Below, piece by piece: positions 36,051 to 44,432 of a stretch of DNA of 64,000 nt. The DNA is taken from assembly GCF_030167925.1 (NCBI RefSeq), contig NZ_JASKUT010000001.1, positions 4,858,501 through 4,922,500 of the forward strand. The letters run 5' to 3'. This DNA is from Paenibacillus silviterrae. GTDB lineage: Bacteria; Bacillota; Bacilli; Paenibacillales; NBRC-103111. Position 1 is the first letter of the stretch, and every line of letters starts with the position of its first letter. The notes beneath the pieces were generated by a model. The model searched no databases. It worked only from the letters and a program-made list of their open reading frames with translations, and was not told the origin of the DNA. Both the position numbers and the translations under genes were made by a program.

Positions 36051-37439
36051 TCATGCTTCCGGATGAACCATGGTCTCCGGCCTTACGATGACATCGAATT
36101 GTTCCTCCGTTAACAAGCCTAAATGTAAAGCCGCTTCTTTTAAGGTCATATCATTCTTATGGGCTAGTTTTGCAATCGACGCCGCTTTCTCATAGCCGAT
36201 ATGAGGATTTAGAGCGGTAACTAACATGAGGGATCTTTCTACATTCCGCTTGATCACAGGGAGGTTCGGCGAGATTCCGACGGCACATTTATCGTTGAAG
36301 GAAAGCATCGCGTCGGCCAGCAGCCGTGAGGATTGCAGAAAATTATAAATGATGACGGGTTTAAACACGTTCAGCTCAAAGTTACCTTGGCTTGCGGCAA
36401 ACCCGATGGCGGCGTCGTTGCCCATCACTTGGCAGGCGACCATTGTCAGCGCTTCGCTTTGGGTAGGGTTCACCTTTCCCGGCATAATGGAGCTTCCCGG
36501 TTCATTCTCCGGAATGTGAATCTCACCGATGCCGCAGCGGGGACCGCTCGCGAGCCAACGCACATCGTTGGCGATTTTCATCAGGTCGGCGGCGAGAGCC
36601 TTTAACGCACCGTGAACATAAACCATCTCGTCATGACTTGTTAACGCGTGAAATTTATTCGAAGCGGAAACGAATGTCTTCCCGGTAATGTAACTAATCT
36701 GTTCAGCGGCCATCGGTCCGAACTTCGGATGGGCGTTAATGCCGGTGCCTACAGCCGTACCGCCGATGGCAAGCTCTTTCATGGACTCGATGCTTTCCTT
36801 CAGCATGCTTTCGCTTTTTTCCAGCATCCGATGCCAACCGCTCACTTCTTGTCCCAATGTTAAAGGGGTGGCATCCTGAAGATGCGTGCGGCCGATTTTT
36901 ATAATATCCGTATATTCTTGTACCTTCCTGGAAAGTGTTTCTTTTAACTTATTCAACGCGGGTAATACTTGATCCTCAACGGCGGTGACTCCGGCAATAT
37001 GCATTGCGGTAGGAAACGTATCATTGGAGCTTTGCGACTGATTGACATCATCATTGGGATGGACGCGTTTTGGAATGCCGGATTGTGCCAATAGTTGATT
37101 GGCCCGATTCGCAACGACCTCATTCACATTCATATTGGTCTGAGTACCGCTGCCGGTCTGCCAAACAATCAGGGGGAAATGCTCGTTAAGCCGGCCTTGT
37201 ATCACTTCCTCCGCTGCTTTTATAATCGCCTCCGCTTTATCGTCTTCCAATGTGCCTAACTTTTGATTCGTCATCGCAGCACTCTTTTTAACCATGGCAA
37301 AAGCTTTAATCAGCTCCGGCGGCATCGTTTCGGTGCCGATCTTGAAATTTTGACTGCTCCTCTGTGTCTGAGCGCCCCACAGCTTGTTCGCCGGCACCTG
37401 GATCTCGCCGAAGGTATCCTTTTCGATTCTGTATTCCAT
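36051..37439 (-). CDS. fumC: Class II fumarate hydratase
   Basis: A 462-residue cytoplasmic homotetrameric enzyme of the TCA cycle that interconverts fumarate and malate without an iron-sulfur cluster. The family signature [11 protein letters not shown] is at residues 315-325, and [14 protein letters not shown] and [10 protein letters not shown] mark the other active-site regions. The length is standard. AAAGGAGG precedes the ATG. It is monocistronic and divergent from the beta/gamma-crystallin gene. Confidence 0.97.
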   Translation of the reverse strand: MEYRIEKDTFGEIQVPANKLWGAQTQRSSQNFKIGTETMPPELIKAFAMVKKSAAMTNQKLGTLEDDKAEAIIKAAEEVIQGRLNEHFPLIVWQTGSGTQTNMNVNEVVANRANQLLAQSGIPKRVHPNDDVNQSQSSNDTFPTAMHIAGVTAVEDQVLPALNKLKETLSRKVQEYTDIIKIGRTHLQDATPLTLGQEVSGWHRMLEKSESMLKESIESMKELAIGGTAVGTGINAHPKFGPMAAEQISYITGKTFVSASNKFHALTSHDEMVYVHGALKALAADLMKIANDVRWLASGPRCGIGEIHIPENEPGSSIMPGKVNPTQSEALTMVACQVMGNDAAIGFAASQGNFELNVFKPVIIYNFLQSSRLLADAMLSFNDKCAVGISPNLPVIKRNVERSLMLVTALNPHIGYEKAASIAKLAHKNDMTLKEAALHLGLLTEEQFDVIVRPETMVHPEA

Positions 37440-37613
37440 GAAAATCCTCCTTTACGTATATCTTTACACCTATTTTGGTCAGAAGTTCATGATTTTATCT
37501 TATGCATACCTAAGGAATCCGAAAAACAAGCTTTTTAACAGCTCTATTTGTCATTTACCGTTCTTCGATGCCCTTAATACTCTATATCATCCTGATAGAA
37601 AGGAGTGATATAG

Positions 37614-37988
37614 ATGGCAAACAGTGATATACGTCTTGCTCTTTGGTCCGGCAACAATTTTTCCGGTCGCCGAATCCTCTTCAGACGCGGAGGAGTTGCT
37701 GTTCGTGATTTGGGTGCATTTCGGTTCGACAACGTTCTCTCGAGCTTCCGGCTCAGAAATGTTGTGCAGCGCTCGGAAGTAACGCTTGTATTGTTCTCGC
37801 GAATTAACTTTCAAGGCTCGTTCCGTGTGTACCGTGGCAGCCAAAGCGTGGCGAACTTAAGCAGCTTTAACTTCAACAATGTCACATCTTCGTTGATTCT
37901 GGTAGGACGGAACCTGACCAACTCTGAAATTTCCCAAATTCAAAGAACGAGCAGACCTCCTAGCGACATCCTCATCATAAGACAATAA
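37614..37988 (+). CDS. Beta/gamma-crystallin-type calcium-binding protein
   Basis: A 124-residue protein with two consecutive Greek-key motifs (about residues 8-48 and 56-97). Each carries a W/F-x-x-NF-x-G core and the double-clamp calcium motif (N/D)(N/D)xx(S/T)S: DNVLSS in the first, NNVTSS in the second. There is no signal peptide. GAAAGGAGTG gives a strong ribosome site. Microbial members are often stress- or sporulation-linked, but no role is shown here. It is divergent from fumC. Confidence 0.75.
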   Translation: MANSDIRLALWSGNNFSGRRILFRRGGVAVRDLGAFRFDNVLSSFRLRNVVQRSEVTLVLFSRINFQGSFRVYRGSQSVANLSSFNFNNVTSSLILVGRNLTNSEISQIQRTSRPPSDILIIRQ

Positions 37989-38014
37989 GTAAACATGTCA
38001 TGAGATTGCAAAAA

Positions 38015-38068
38015 AAAGGAGCTGTCTCCACGCCGCCGTATGCTTCGGCCGGGAGATCAGCTCCTTTA
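38015..38068. terminator. Bidirectional terminator
   Basis: AAAGGAGCTG pairs with CAGCTCCTTT, with an inner TCTCC/GGGAGA stem. It lies between the convergent crystallin and hxlB genes. Confidence 0.8.
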
Positions 38069-38074
38069 TTGCTT

Positions 38075-38638
38075 TTATTCCAGATTGGCATGTCTGCCGA
38101 ACATGGCAGGCCCATCCAGTTTTGTTGCAGCCATGATTCTAAGAATGATGGCATCCAGAATGAGCAGTAGGCTTTGCTCGAACAGCGAGCCCATCGGTTG
38201 GAGGGAAGACCGTTCATCGTTGGAATCCTTCGTGGCGGCCGGTACCGGAACGACGACATGAGCCAGCTGCCCAATGGTTGATTCCGGTACGATGGTGACT
38301 AGGGCGATATCCGCTCCCACATTTTTTGCTTTGCCGGCCATCGACGCGAGGCTCTTGGTCTCTCCCGAGCCGGAGCCGATCACCAGCAAGTCTTCGGCAG
38401 CAATCCCAGGAGTGACTGTTTCGCCGACAACGTAAACGGTTAACCCCAAATGCATCAGCCTCATGGCAAAGGCCCGCATCATGAGACCGGACCGTCCGCT
38501 GCCGGCTACGAAAATCCGCTCGGCCTGCAGGAGCTTTTCCGACAGCTGCTTCACTTGATCCTCGGGAATAAGCTGCAGGGTACGCTGAAGCTCCCTGGCA
38601 ATCTGCTCCATGTAGGTATCTTTCATCAGCTGCGCCAT
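38075..38638 (-). CDS. hxlB: 6-phospho-3-hexuloisomerase
   Basis: A 187-residue SIS-domain sugar isomerase that converts 3-hexulose-6-phosphate to fructose-6-phosphate, the second step of formaldehyde assimilation by the ribulose monophosphate route. Visible SIS elements are FVAGSGRSGLMMRAFAMRL and VIGSGSGETKS. It starts 2 bp after the hxlA stop, in a two-gene operon. In this genus the pathway mainly detoxifies formaldehyde. Confidence 0.93.
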   Translation of the reverse strand: MAQLMKDTYMEQIARELQRTLQLIPEDQVKQLSEKLLQAERIFVAGSGRSGLMMRAFAMRLMHLGLTVYVVGETVTPGIAAEDLLVIGSGSGETKSLASMAGKAKNVGADIALVTIVPESTIGQLAHVVVPVPAATKDSNDERSSLQPMGSLFEQSLLLILDAIILRIMAATKLDGPAMFGRHANLE

Positions 38639-38640
38639 CC

Positions 38641-39273
38641 CTAGGCCTGCTTTACCAAACGCTGCATTTCAGCCGCAACTGCCCGCTTGTCTGTCTGACT
38701 CGTGATGCCGCCGCCGACGATGACGAGATCCGGCTTCGCTTGAATGACTTCCGGTAAGGTGTCCAGCTTAATGCCGCCGGCAATGGCGGTTTTCGCCTGT
38801 TTCACCACGCGCTTGATGGCCGACAGCTCCTCGAAGGAGTTTTTGCCTGCTGCCTGATGATCGTAGCCGGAGTGTACACAAATGTAATCAACGCCCAGCG
38901 CATCGATTTCTTGGGCGCGCTCCTCCATATTTTTCACATTGATCATGTCAACCATAATTTTCTTGTTCTGCTTTCGAGCTTCCTGTACCGCCCCCAGGAT
39001 CGTGGAATCATCCGATACACCAAGCACGGTAATGATATCTGCTCCTGCCTCGGACGCCTTCATGACCTCGTAGCCGCCTGCATCCATAATCTTCAGGTCT
39101 GCAAGCACCTGCAGGTTCGGGAACGCTTCTTTGATTTCTTTGACCGCCCGGAGTCCCTCGTTGATCACAACCGGTGTGCCGATCTCCACGATGTCCACAT
39201 AAGCCTCAACTTCCTTCACAAGCTCTTTCGCCTGAGGTATATTTACCAGATCCAACGCCAATTGCAGCTTCAT
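38641..39273 (-). CDS. hxlA: 3-hexulose-6-phosphate synthase
   Basis: A 210-residue TIM-barrel enzyme of the orotidine-phosphate-decarboxylase superfamily. It condenses formaldehyde with ribulose-5-phosphate. Family blocks: LALDLVNIPQAKEL, EIGTPVVINEG, VLADLKIMDAGGYE with the Asp-Lys catalytic pair, and a C-terminal VVGGGITSQTD phosphate-binding loop. AAGGAGCTG precedes the ATG. It is divergent from hxlR. Confidence 0.95.
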   Translation of the reverse strand: MKLQLALDLVNIPQAKELVKEVEAYVDIVEIGTPVVINEGLRAVKEIKEAFPNLQVLADLKIMDAGGYEVMKASEAGADIITVLGVSDDSTILGAVQEARKQNKKIMVDMINVKNMEERAQEIDALGVDYICVHSGYDHQAAGKNSFEELSAIKRVVKQAKTAIAGGIKLDTLPEVIQAKPDLVIVGGGITSQTDKRAVAAEMQRLVKQA

Positions 39274-39324
39274 TGATCCCAGCTCCTTATCAAGTTCAGA
39301 TTGTCATAACGCTTAGCATGGTTT

Positions 39325-39364
39325 ATTCTAAAACGTAACGAATATTTGTGGAAGTACGCACTTC
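39325..39364 (-). promoter_or_regulatory. hxlAB promoter with upstream HxlR-type palindrome
   Basis: On the reverse strand a -35 TTCCAC (39348-39353) and -10 TAGAAT (39325-39330) are separated by 17 bp. A perfect inverted repeat GAAGT-N4-ACTTC (39351-39364) abuts and overlaps the -35 on its upstream side, where an activator such as HxlR would contact RNA polymerase. Confidence 0.6.
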
Positions 39365-39427
39365 AAAGTGGTGTAGTTACTCCTGGGATACTATTGGATA
39401 TAAAGCGAGGTTAGGGAGGCGGAATAT

Positions 39428-39781
39428 ATGGCAAGTGAGCTGAAGGAACGAATTAATCTTAAGGAAATTAACTGTGAGAAGGAACTAACGCTTGCGGTGA
39501 TCGGGGGAAAGTGGAAGCTGATCATCCTTTGGCATTTGGGACTTGAGGGTACCAAGCGGTTCAGTGAGCTGAAGAGGCTGATTCCCTCCATTACGCAAAA
39601 AATGCTTACTAATCAGCTGCGAGAGCTGGAGGAGGACCTGCTGGTCGAACGCAAGGTATATGCCGAGGTGCCGCCAAAGGTCGAATATTCGCTTACAGCC
39701 TACGGGGAGAGCTTAATGCCAATTCTGCAATTGATGTACAGCTGGGGCAAGGACTATGGCGAGAAGGTCATATGGAAATAG
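39428..39781 (+). CDS. hxlR: HxlR-family transcriptional regulator
   Basis: A 117-residue winged-helix protein with the family core [24 protein letters not shown] (Cys near residue 17 as the candidate formaldehyde sensor, as in B. subtilis HxlR) and [40 protein letters not shown] precedes the ATG. Its divergent position beside hxlAB marks it as the activator of that operon. Confidence 0.92.
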   Translation: MASELKERINLKEINCEKELTLAVIGGKWKLIILWHLGLEGTKRFSELKRLIPSITQKMLTNQLRELEEDLLVERKVYAEVPPKVEYSLTAYGESLMPILQLMYSWGKDYGEKVIWK

Positions 39782-39802
39782 ACGAAGGACGGGATCAGGA
39801 AC

Positions 39803-39843
39803 ATCCCCCGCCTGCGTGCTCTTGCAGCACACAGGCGGGGGAT
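39803..39843. terminator. Bidirectional terminator
   Basis: ATCCCCCGCCTG pairs with CAGGCGGGGGAT. It lies between the convergent hxlR and ferric-reductase-like genes. Confidence 0.85.
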
Positions 39844-39850
39844 TTCCTAT

Positions 39851-40414
39851 TTATAGGGCCGAATACGGTTTCCTTATCTCCTGCCTGAGTCCGGTGATAC
39901 GGAGTACGGTAAGCAGCACGATGATAGCCCCGGTAGCGATGTACATAAATAGGGCCCAGGATTGATGGGAGTCGGTGCCGATGAGCAAGCCGTGCAGCAG
40001 GCTTACGATAAACCCGGGAAACGCCATAAAGTGAATCGTCCGCCACACGTTCCGACCCAGCTGCTTCATGAGGTCTGACGATAGAATCAGTACGAAGGAA
40101 ATATAGAAGCCGATCGTACCCAGTCCGTTTAGAACCGGGTGAGAGTAGGCGGTGAAGGGGATCAGCAATTCCAAAGGCGAATAGCCGACATATTGGTCGA
40201 ACAGAAGTACGGCTCCATGAAGACCCCCGAAGAGAAAGCCGAACCAGCCGCATGACTGGTGTACAACCAGCAAGGCTGCTTTGGCACGACCGGAAAGCGC
40301 CCGAAGACTCATGACGATCCCGGCGGCCGTTGACAAAAATAAAAACAAATAAGAGGTAATGCCTGCAGCGCGGGTCGTCGACCATACGCTGAAGGCGCTA
40401 AGATATGAGCTCAA
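39851..40414 (-). CDS. Ferric-reductase-like transmembrane protein
   Basis: About 187 residues with six hydrophobic helices and His residues in membrane helices that suit b-type haem ligation (VVHQSCGWFGF, LHGAVLLF, TIHFMAFPGF, LLHGLLIG). It resembles the ferric-reductase-like/MsrQ group. The TTG at 40414 is chosen because AAGGAGAG precedes it; the longer frame overlaps apbE. It is the third gene of an operon with a small exported protein and ApbE, suggesting an electron-transfer chain that uses covalently flavinylated protein. Confidence 0.78.
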   Translation of the reverse strand: MSSYLSAFSVWSTTRAAGITSYLFLFLSTAAGIVMSLRALSGRAKAALLVVHQSCGWFGFLFGGLHGAVLLFDQYVGYSPLELLIPFTAYSHPVLNGLGTIGFYISFVLILSSDLMKQLGRNVWRTIHFMAFPGFIVSLLHGLLIGTDSHQSWALFMYIATGAIIVLLTVLRITGLRQEIRKPYSAL

Positions 40415-40427
40415 GTCGGATCTCTCC

Positions 40428-41324
40428 TTACATGGTATAGTGAGACAAGCTTCCCCCGCTGATGAGAGAGCCTCCCGGGGACGCGGCAACCACTGCACAA
40501 GAAGGATGCCGTTCCGTTAGCCAGCGGATACCGGCATCGGCTCCTAGAATGAGCACGCATTTAGCATAAATCTCCGCTTCGACAAGGGTCGGTGCGAACA
40601 CGGTAGCCTGAAGCAGGTCGGACTTGACCGATTCGCCGCTGCGGGGATCGAGTATATGATGATGAACCCGCCCCGCCGCATCGCTCCAGCGTCTTTTGGC
40701 TGTGCTGCTCGTAGCAATCCCCATTGTCCCCCGAAGCTGCAGAGTGAGCAGGTCCTCGCGGCTGTCCCAGGGGCTGGCAATGCCTAGCTCCCATACATCC
40801 TCCGGATGCCCCCAATAGGCGATATCGCCTCCTGCCCCGATTGCTCCGGAAGGAATCCCATCGCGTTGGAGTCTAAGGGACTGCTGATGAGCACACCACC
40901 CCTTGGCGAACCCGCCGAGATCTACGGAGGCTTGCTTGGCCAGCACGATGCTTTGCATCCCGGCATCGAATCGGGCGGGATCCGGGGCGGGGGGGACCAC
41001 TGCGCAAGCAGCGGGAGCGATGCCGACTATTTGCTCAAAGGAACCGGAGTAGCCCAGCGCAAGCAGCTGATTGCCCATATAGGGGTTGAACAGTCCTTTC
41101 GTTTCAACATAATACTGATGAGCGGCGGAGAGCACCTCATAGAGAAGTGGTGTCGCCAGAAACGGGCGTCCTTCGGAGCGGTTGAGCTTGGACAGCTCAC
41201 TGTCCTCTCGAAATCGGCTCAGGCTGCATTCAACGTGGGAAAACCAGTGTTCCGTTTCCAGCTCGGCGCTTTCAGGAAGTCCTAAGGTGACAATCAATGT
41301 GTTCATTGCATGAAATTGATGCAT
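40428..41324 (-). CDS. apbE: FAD:protein FMN transferase (ApbE family)
   Basis: About 298 residues. ApbE enzymes attach FMN to a Thr of target proteins on the outer face of the membrane. Family features: an N-terminal HAMNT segment, DLGGFAKGWCAHQ, GAIGAGGDIAYWG, and the HHILDPRSG motif. No clear signal peptide or lipobox is seen. AAGGAGG precedes the ATG at 41324. No FMN-accepting target with the S/T-rich flavinylation motif is recognised in this operon, so its substrate may lie elsewhere. Confidence 0.88.
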   Translation of the reverse strand: MHQFHAMNTLIVTLGLPESAELETEHWFSHVECSLSRFREDSELSKLNRSEGRPFLATPLLYEVLSAAHQYYVETKGLFNPYMGNQLLALGYSGSFEQIVGIAPAACAVVPPAPDPARFDAGMQSIVLAKQASVDLGGFAKGWCAHQQSLRLQRDGIPSGAIGAGGDIAYWGHPEDVWELGIASPWDSREDLLTLQLRGTMGIATSSTAKRRWSDAAGRVHHHILDPRSGESVKSDLLQATVFAPTLVEAEIYAKCVLILGADAGIRWLTERHPSCAVVAASPGGSLISGGSLSHYTM

Positions 41325-41340
41325 AAGCTGGACCTCCTTT

Positions 41341-41667
41341 TTATGACGCATGGGTTCTCATCCGATTCTGCGTCTTTGGCTGTGCTGCAGCGGAGGAATC
41401 CTGTTGAAACTGGGAGCTCCCGCGTTCCAGCTGCCGATTGCCGGAAGTTGCCGGTGCTGTGCTGCTGCTGCCGCTGCTCCGATTGCTCTGTTCCGAAGAG
41501 GGGCCAAGTGTACTGCCGGTTCCGCTTCTTGAAGCGGAACCGGCAGGTGCGGCTGCAGCGGTCTGTCCGGACGGCGACGAATGGCCTGCGTTCAGCCCCA
41601 CCAAGCCCGTGAACACGGCGACACTGGATACGCCGACGACCCATTTTATCCATTTATGATCTGCCAT
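41341..41667 (-). CDS. Small exported or membrane-anchored Ser/Gly/Gln-rich protein
   Basis: 108 residues. An N-terminal hydrophobic segment (WVVGVSSVAVFTGLVGLNA) after MADHKWIK acts as signal or anchor. The rest is low-complexity and rich in Ser, Gly, Ala, Thr and Gln, as if a flexible linker. GGAGGAATAC precedes the ATG. It is the first gene of the apbE operon. No FMN-binding domain is seen. Function unknown. Confidence 0.65.
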   Translation of the reverse strand: MADHKWIKWVVGVSSVAVFTGLVGLNAGHSSPSGQTAAAAPAGSASRSGTGSTLGPSSEQSNRSSGSSSTAPATSGNRQLERGSSQFQQDSSAAAQPKTQNRMRTHAS

Positions 41668-41780
41668 CTTGTATTCCTCCTATGGGCTATCAAAGAAACT
41701 AGCTGATAAGATCATTATGAAGGATGCAACTGAAGTGAAAATGAGAGCAGGCTGAGCGTCGGCTGAGAGTTCTAATAATC

Positions 41781-41839
41781 TTGACATACCCATATGGGGT
41801 ATATTATATTTGTTTATAATATACCCATATGGGGTATAT
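41781..41839 (+). promoter_or_regulatory. Promoter with two identical CsoR/CstR-type operators
   Basis: The 19-bp near-palindrome ATACCCATATGGGGTATAT occurs at 41786-41804 and again, identically, at 41821-41839, 35 bp apart. The first copy starts within a -35 TTGACA (41781-41786) and fills the space to the -10; the second lies downstream of the start. ATACCC-N-GGGTAT is the type I operator pattern of CsoR-family repressors (copper, persulfide or formaldehyde sensing). Confidence 0.7.
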
Positions 41840-41926
41840 TAGTTCGGGACATCGCCATCATTGGAGTACTGATTGCTTTACTATGAAGAGTCAAGCCTAC
41901 ATACAAGGGAATGGAGTGGTTGAGAA

Positions 41927-42529
41927 GTGAAAATTTTATTGATTGGAGCGAGTGGAACCATCGGGAGTGCGGTTCAACGTGAGCTGGCTTCGCGACATGA
42001 GATCGTTACGGCAGGACGCAGCAGTGCTGATATGTAGGTTGACATTACCTCCCCGGAGAGCATCAGACAAATGTACCAGGCGGTAGGTCAAGTGGATGCG
42101 GTGATCAGCACGGCGGGAGCCACTCATTTTGGTCCGCTGCTTGAGCTTACCCCGGAGAAAAATGAGCTTTCGATCGAAAGCAAGCTGAAGGGACAGGTCC
42201 ATCTCGTGCTGCTCGGACTCCCCTATGTGAAAGAGAGAGGCAGCTTTACCCTGACGACGGGGGTTATTATGGATGATCCGATAGCGGGAGGGGCTTCCTC
42301 TGCGCTGGCCGGAGGCGCCATCCGGGCTTTCGTTGAATCGGCGGCCTTCGAAATGCCCCGGGGCATCCGAATCAACAATGTCAGCCCCAACGTGGTGCTG
42401 GAATCCATGGATAAGTACGCTCCTTATTTTCCGGGAGTCGACCCCGTCCCTGTTTCCAGGGTAGCATTGGCGTATAGAAAAAGTGTTGAGGGCATACAAA
42501 CGGGGCAAACGTATAGGGTATATTCCTGA
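41927..42529 (+). pseudogene. Short-chain dehydrogenase interrupted by an in-frame TAG
   Basis: Starts at GTG (41927) after GGAGTGG. The reading frame gives MKILLIGASGTIGSAV with the Rossmann GxxGxxG motif, runs to SSADM, meets TAG at 42035-42037, and continues in the same frame with VDITSPESIRQMYQ to the end at 42529. Read through the TAG it is a normal-length protein of about 200 residues of a short SDR group (no YxxxK is evident). Sequence on both sides of the TAG is well preserved, so the mutation is recent, or the codon is read. It lies 88 bp after twin CsoR-type operators. Confidence 0.75.
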
Positions 42530-42616
42530 GAAAGCGCAGGCCCCGAATATCAGCCGGAAACAGGAGAAACAATATAGGGGCGAATCGCAAGTATAGAGTA
42601 AGGAGGTACCATCCCC

Positions 42617-42712
42617 ATGTCTCGAGACAATGCTAACAATAATGGGAAAAAGTCGCAGCCCGGCAACAACCAGGACTCCGAAGTGGCTGGAGCCAAGCCG
42701 AAAAAAGGATAA
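42617..42712 (+). CDS. Very small hydrophilic protein (31 aa)
   Basis: ATG after AAGGAGG. The product MSRDNANNNGKKSQPGNNQ... ends AKPKKG, with no hydrophobic residues to speak of; it is rich in Asn, Lys, Gly and Gln. The composition resembles minor small spore proteins or unstructured stress peptides of Bacillales. A terminator follows directly. No family is assigned with confidence. Confidence 0.55.
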   Translation: MSRDNANNNGKKSQPGNNQDSEVAGAKPKKG

Positions 42713-42734
42713 CTTGCCTTTAGGATTCACATTG

Positions 42735-42768
42735 GGTACCGCTTATTTATGAGGCGGTATCTTTTTTT
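42735..42768 (+). terminator. Terminator
   Basis: GGTACCGC and GCGGTATC arms are followed by TTTTTTT. Confidence 0.85.
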
Positions 42769-42792
42769 GCGGTTTCTTCCATAGCGATATTG

Positions 42793-42850
42793 TCCATGAT
42801 TCCGAGTAAGGAAATCCATGGTTTGATATTTCGGTTCAAGTTACTATAGC
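42793..42850 (+). promoter_or_regulatory. Conserved upstream element, copy 2 (before the MATE gene)
   Basis: TCCATGATTCCGAGTAAGG then AAATCCATGG forms an imperfect dyad, followed by TTCAAGTTACTATAGC. A possible -35 TTGATA lies 16 bp before TATAGC. It closely matches the element at 7608-7672, upstream of the BmrC-like gene. Confidence 0.5.
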
Positions 42851-42953
42851 TGTATGGCGGAGATGACGAATCGTTCTTCTGCATTATAGTCCATATTTTC
42901 GATGAAGTGAATGTGCTCGGTTAAGTTGATTACGAGGGAAGAAGGGTTTCAGC

Positions 42954-44342
42954 ATGGAGAAAGCAGGCGCGTCAGCGGCACCCGGCACGTTAACCTTGAT
43001 TGATCCGAATGACAGTAAAGCAGTACGGCAGGCTATCTTCCAATTAGCCGGTCCGGCCCTTGTGGAAATGGTCCTCATCAACATTATGCAGATGCTGAAC
43101 ATGGTCATGGTCGGCAGATTGGGGGCGGAATCGATTGCTGCGGTCGGTCTGACGACACAGCCGTTTCTGCTCATCTTGTCTTTGTTTATGGCGTTAAATA
43201 TCGGAACGACCGTCATCGTTGCCCGCTCGGTTGGCGCCGGTAAGGTGGCGGACGCGAATAAAGCGGCAGGGCAGGCATTGCTGCTGAATGGGATATGCGC
43301 CGTGGTCGTGTCCTTTACCAGCTTCATGTTTGCCGAGCAGCTCCTGGTCCTCATGGGCGCAACCCCCAACGTGTTGGAGGCGGGCCGCCACTATGCCGGG
43401 CTGATGTTTCTCTCGGCTGGTTTTACGATGATCACGACGACGATGTCGGCGATTCTCCGGGGGGCAGGGGATACCCGGACGCCGATGCGCATTAACGTAG
43501 CGGGCAATCTAATCGTGCTGGTGCTCGGCTTTCCTTTGATCTACGGCTGGGCGGGTTTCCCGCAATGGGGCGTTACCGGAGCGGCCGTCGCGTCGCTGAC
43601 CGCGCAGGCGGTTTCCTTCGTATGGGTGATGATCGTCCTGTTTAGCGGCAAGTCTGCGGTACGTATCACGCTGCCCAATGTGTTCCAGGTGAACCGGGAG
43701 GTGATCGGCCGCATCGTCCGAATCGGGCTGCCGACCTCGCTGGAGCAGGTGATCATGCGTCTCGGGATGCTGACGTTTATCAAAATCGCCGCCAGCCTCG
43801 GGACCGTCGCTTTGGCTTCGACGCAGATCTCCTTCACCATCTTCGGCATGACCTTCATGCCCGGCATGGCGTTCTCCATCGCTGCCTCCACGCTGGTCGG
43901 TCAGGCATTAGGAGCCGAGAAGCCCGAGCTGGCCGAACGGTACGGCTGGCAGGTGAGGAAGTTCGGCATGTACGTTGCGGGAGGACTGGGCGTAGGATTC
44001 ATCCTGTTTGCGCCTTATATCATGATGGCGTTTACGACAGACCCCGGCATCATCGAGAAAGGGGCCATTGCCCTTAGAATTATGGGCTTTATTCAAATCT
44101 CGCAGGCAACGCAGTTTATTCTGGGAGGGGCGCTCCGGGCGGCCGGGGATACGAGGTTCCCTTTGTACTCTACTCTTATCGGCGTCTGGGGCTTCCGGGT
44201 ATTGTTCAGCTTGATCTTCGTGTACGGGTTTGGCTGGGATGTAGCAGGATTATGGCTCGCGGCGGCGGCGGATCAGTTTATGCGGTCGATTTTCATTTAT
44301 ACGCGGTTCAAAAAGGGTGCATGGAAGACGGTTGCGGTGTAG
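42954..44342 (+). CDS. MATE-family multidrug efflux transporter
   Basis: 462 residues with about 12 hydrophobic helices in two homologous halves (PALVEMVLINIMQMLNMVMVGRLG in the first, LPTSLEQVIMRLGMLTFIKIA in the second). MATE pumps export cationic drugs in exchange for Na+ or H+. A GAAGAAGGG stretch precedes the ATG. It is monocistronic, with its own terminator. Confidence 0.92.
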   Translation: MEKAGASAAPGTLTLIDPNDSKAVRQAIFQLAGPALVEMVLINIMQMLNMVMVGRLGAESIAAVGLTTQPFLLILSLFMALNIGTTVIVARSVGAGKVADANKAAGQALLLNGICAVVVSFTSFMFAEQLLVLMGATPNVLEAGRHYAGLMFLSAGFTMITTTMSAILRGAGDTRTPMRINVAGNLIVLVLGFPLIYGWAGFPQWGVTGAAVASLTAQAVSFVWVMIVLFSGKSAVRITLPNVFQVNREVIGRIVRIGLPTSLEQVIMRLGMLTFIKIAASLGTVALASTQISFTIFGMTFMPGMAFSIAASTLVGQALGAEKPELAERYGWQVRKFGMYVAGGLGVGFILFAPYIMMAFTTDPGIIEKGAIALRIMGFIQISQATQFILGGALRAAGDTRFPLYSTLIGVWGFRVLFSLIFVYGFGWDVAGLWLAAAADQFMRSIFIYTRFKKGAWKTVAV

Positions 44343-44374
44343 CCGCTTCAGCTCAGGCACCCGAATAAAGGAAG

Positions 44375-44402
44375 AGACCTGGCCGATGGCCAGGTCTTTT
44401 CC
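44375..44402 (+). terminator. MATE gene terminator
   Basis: AGACCTGGCC and GGCCAGGTCT arms around GAT are followed by TTTT. Confidence 0.85.
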
Positions 44403-44432
44403 TTTGGGTAAAGCATGCAGTCGGCGCCCGCC

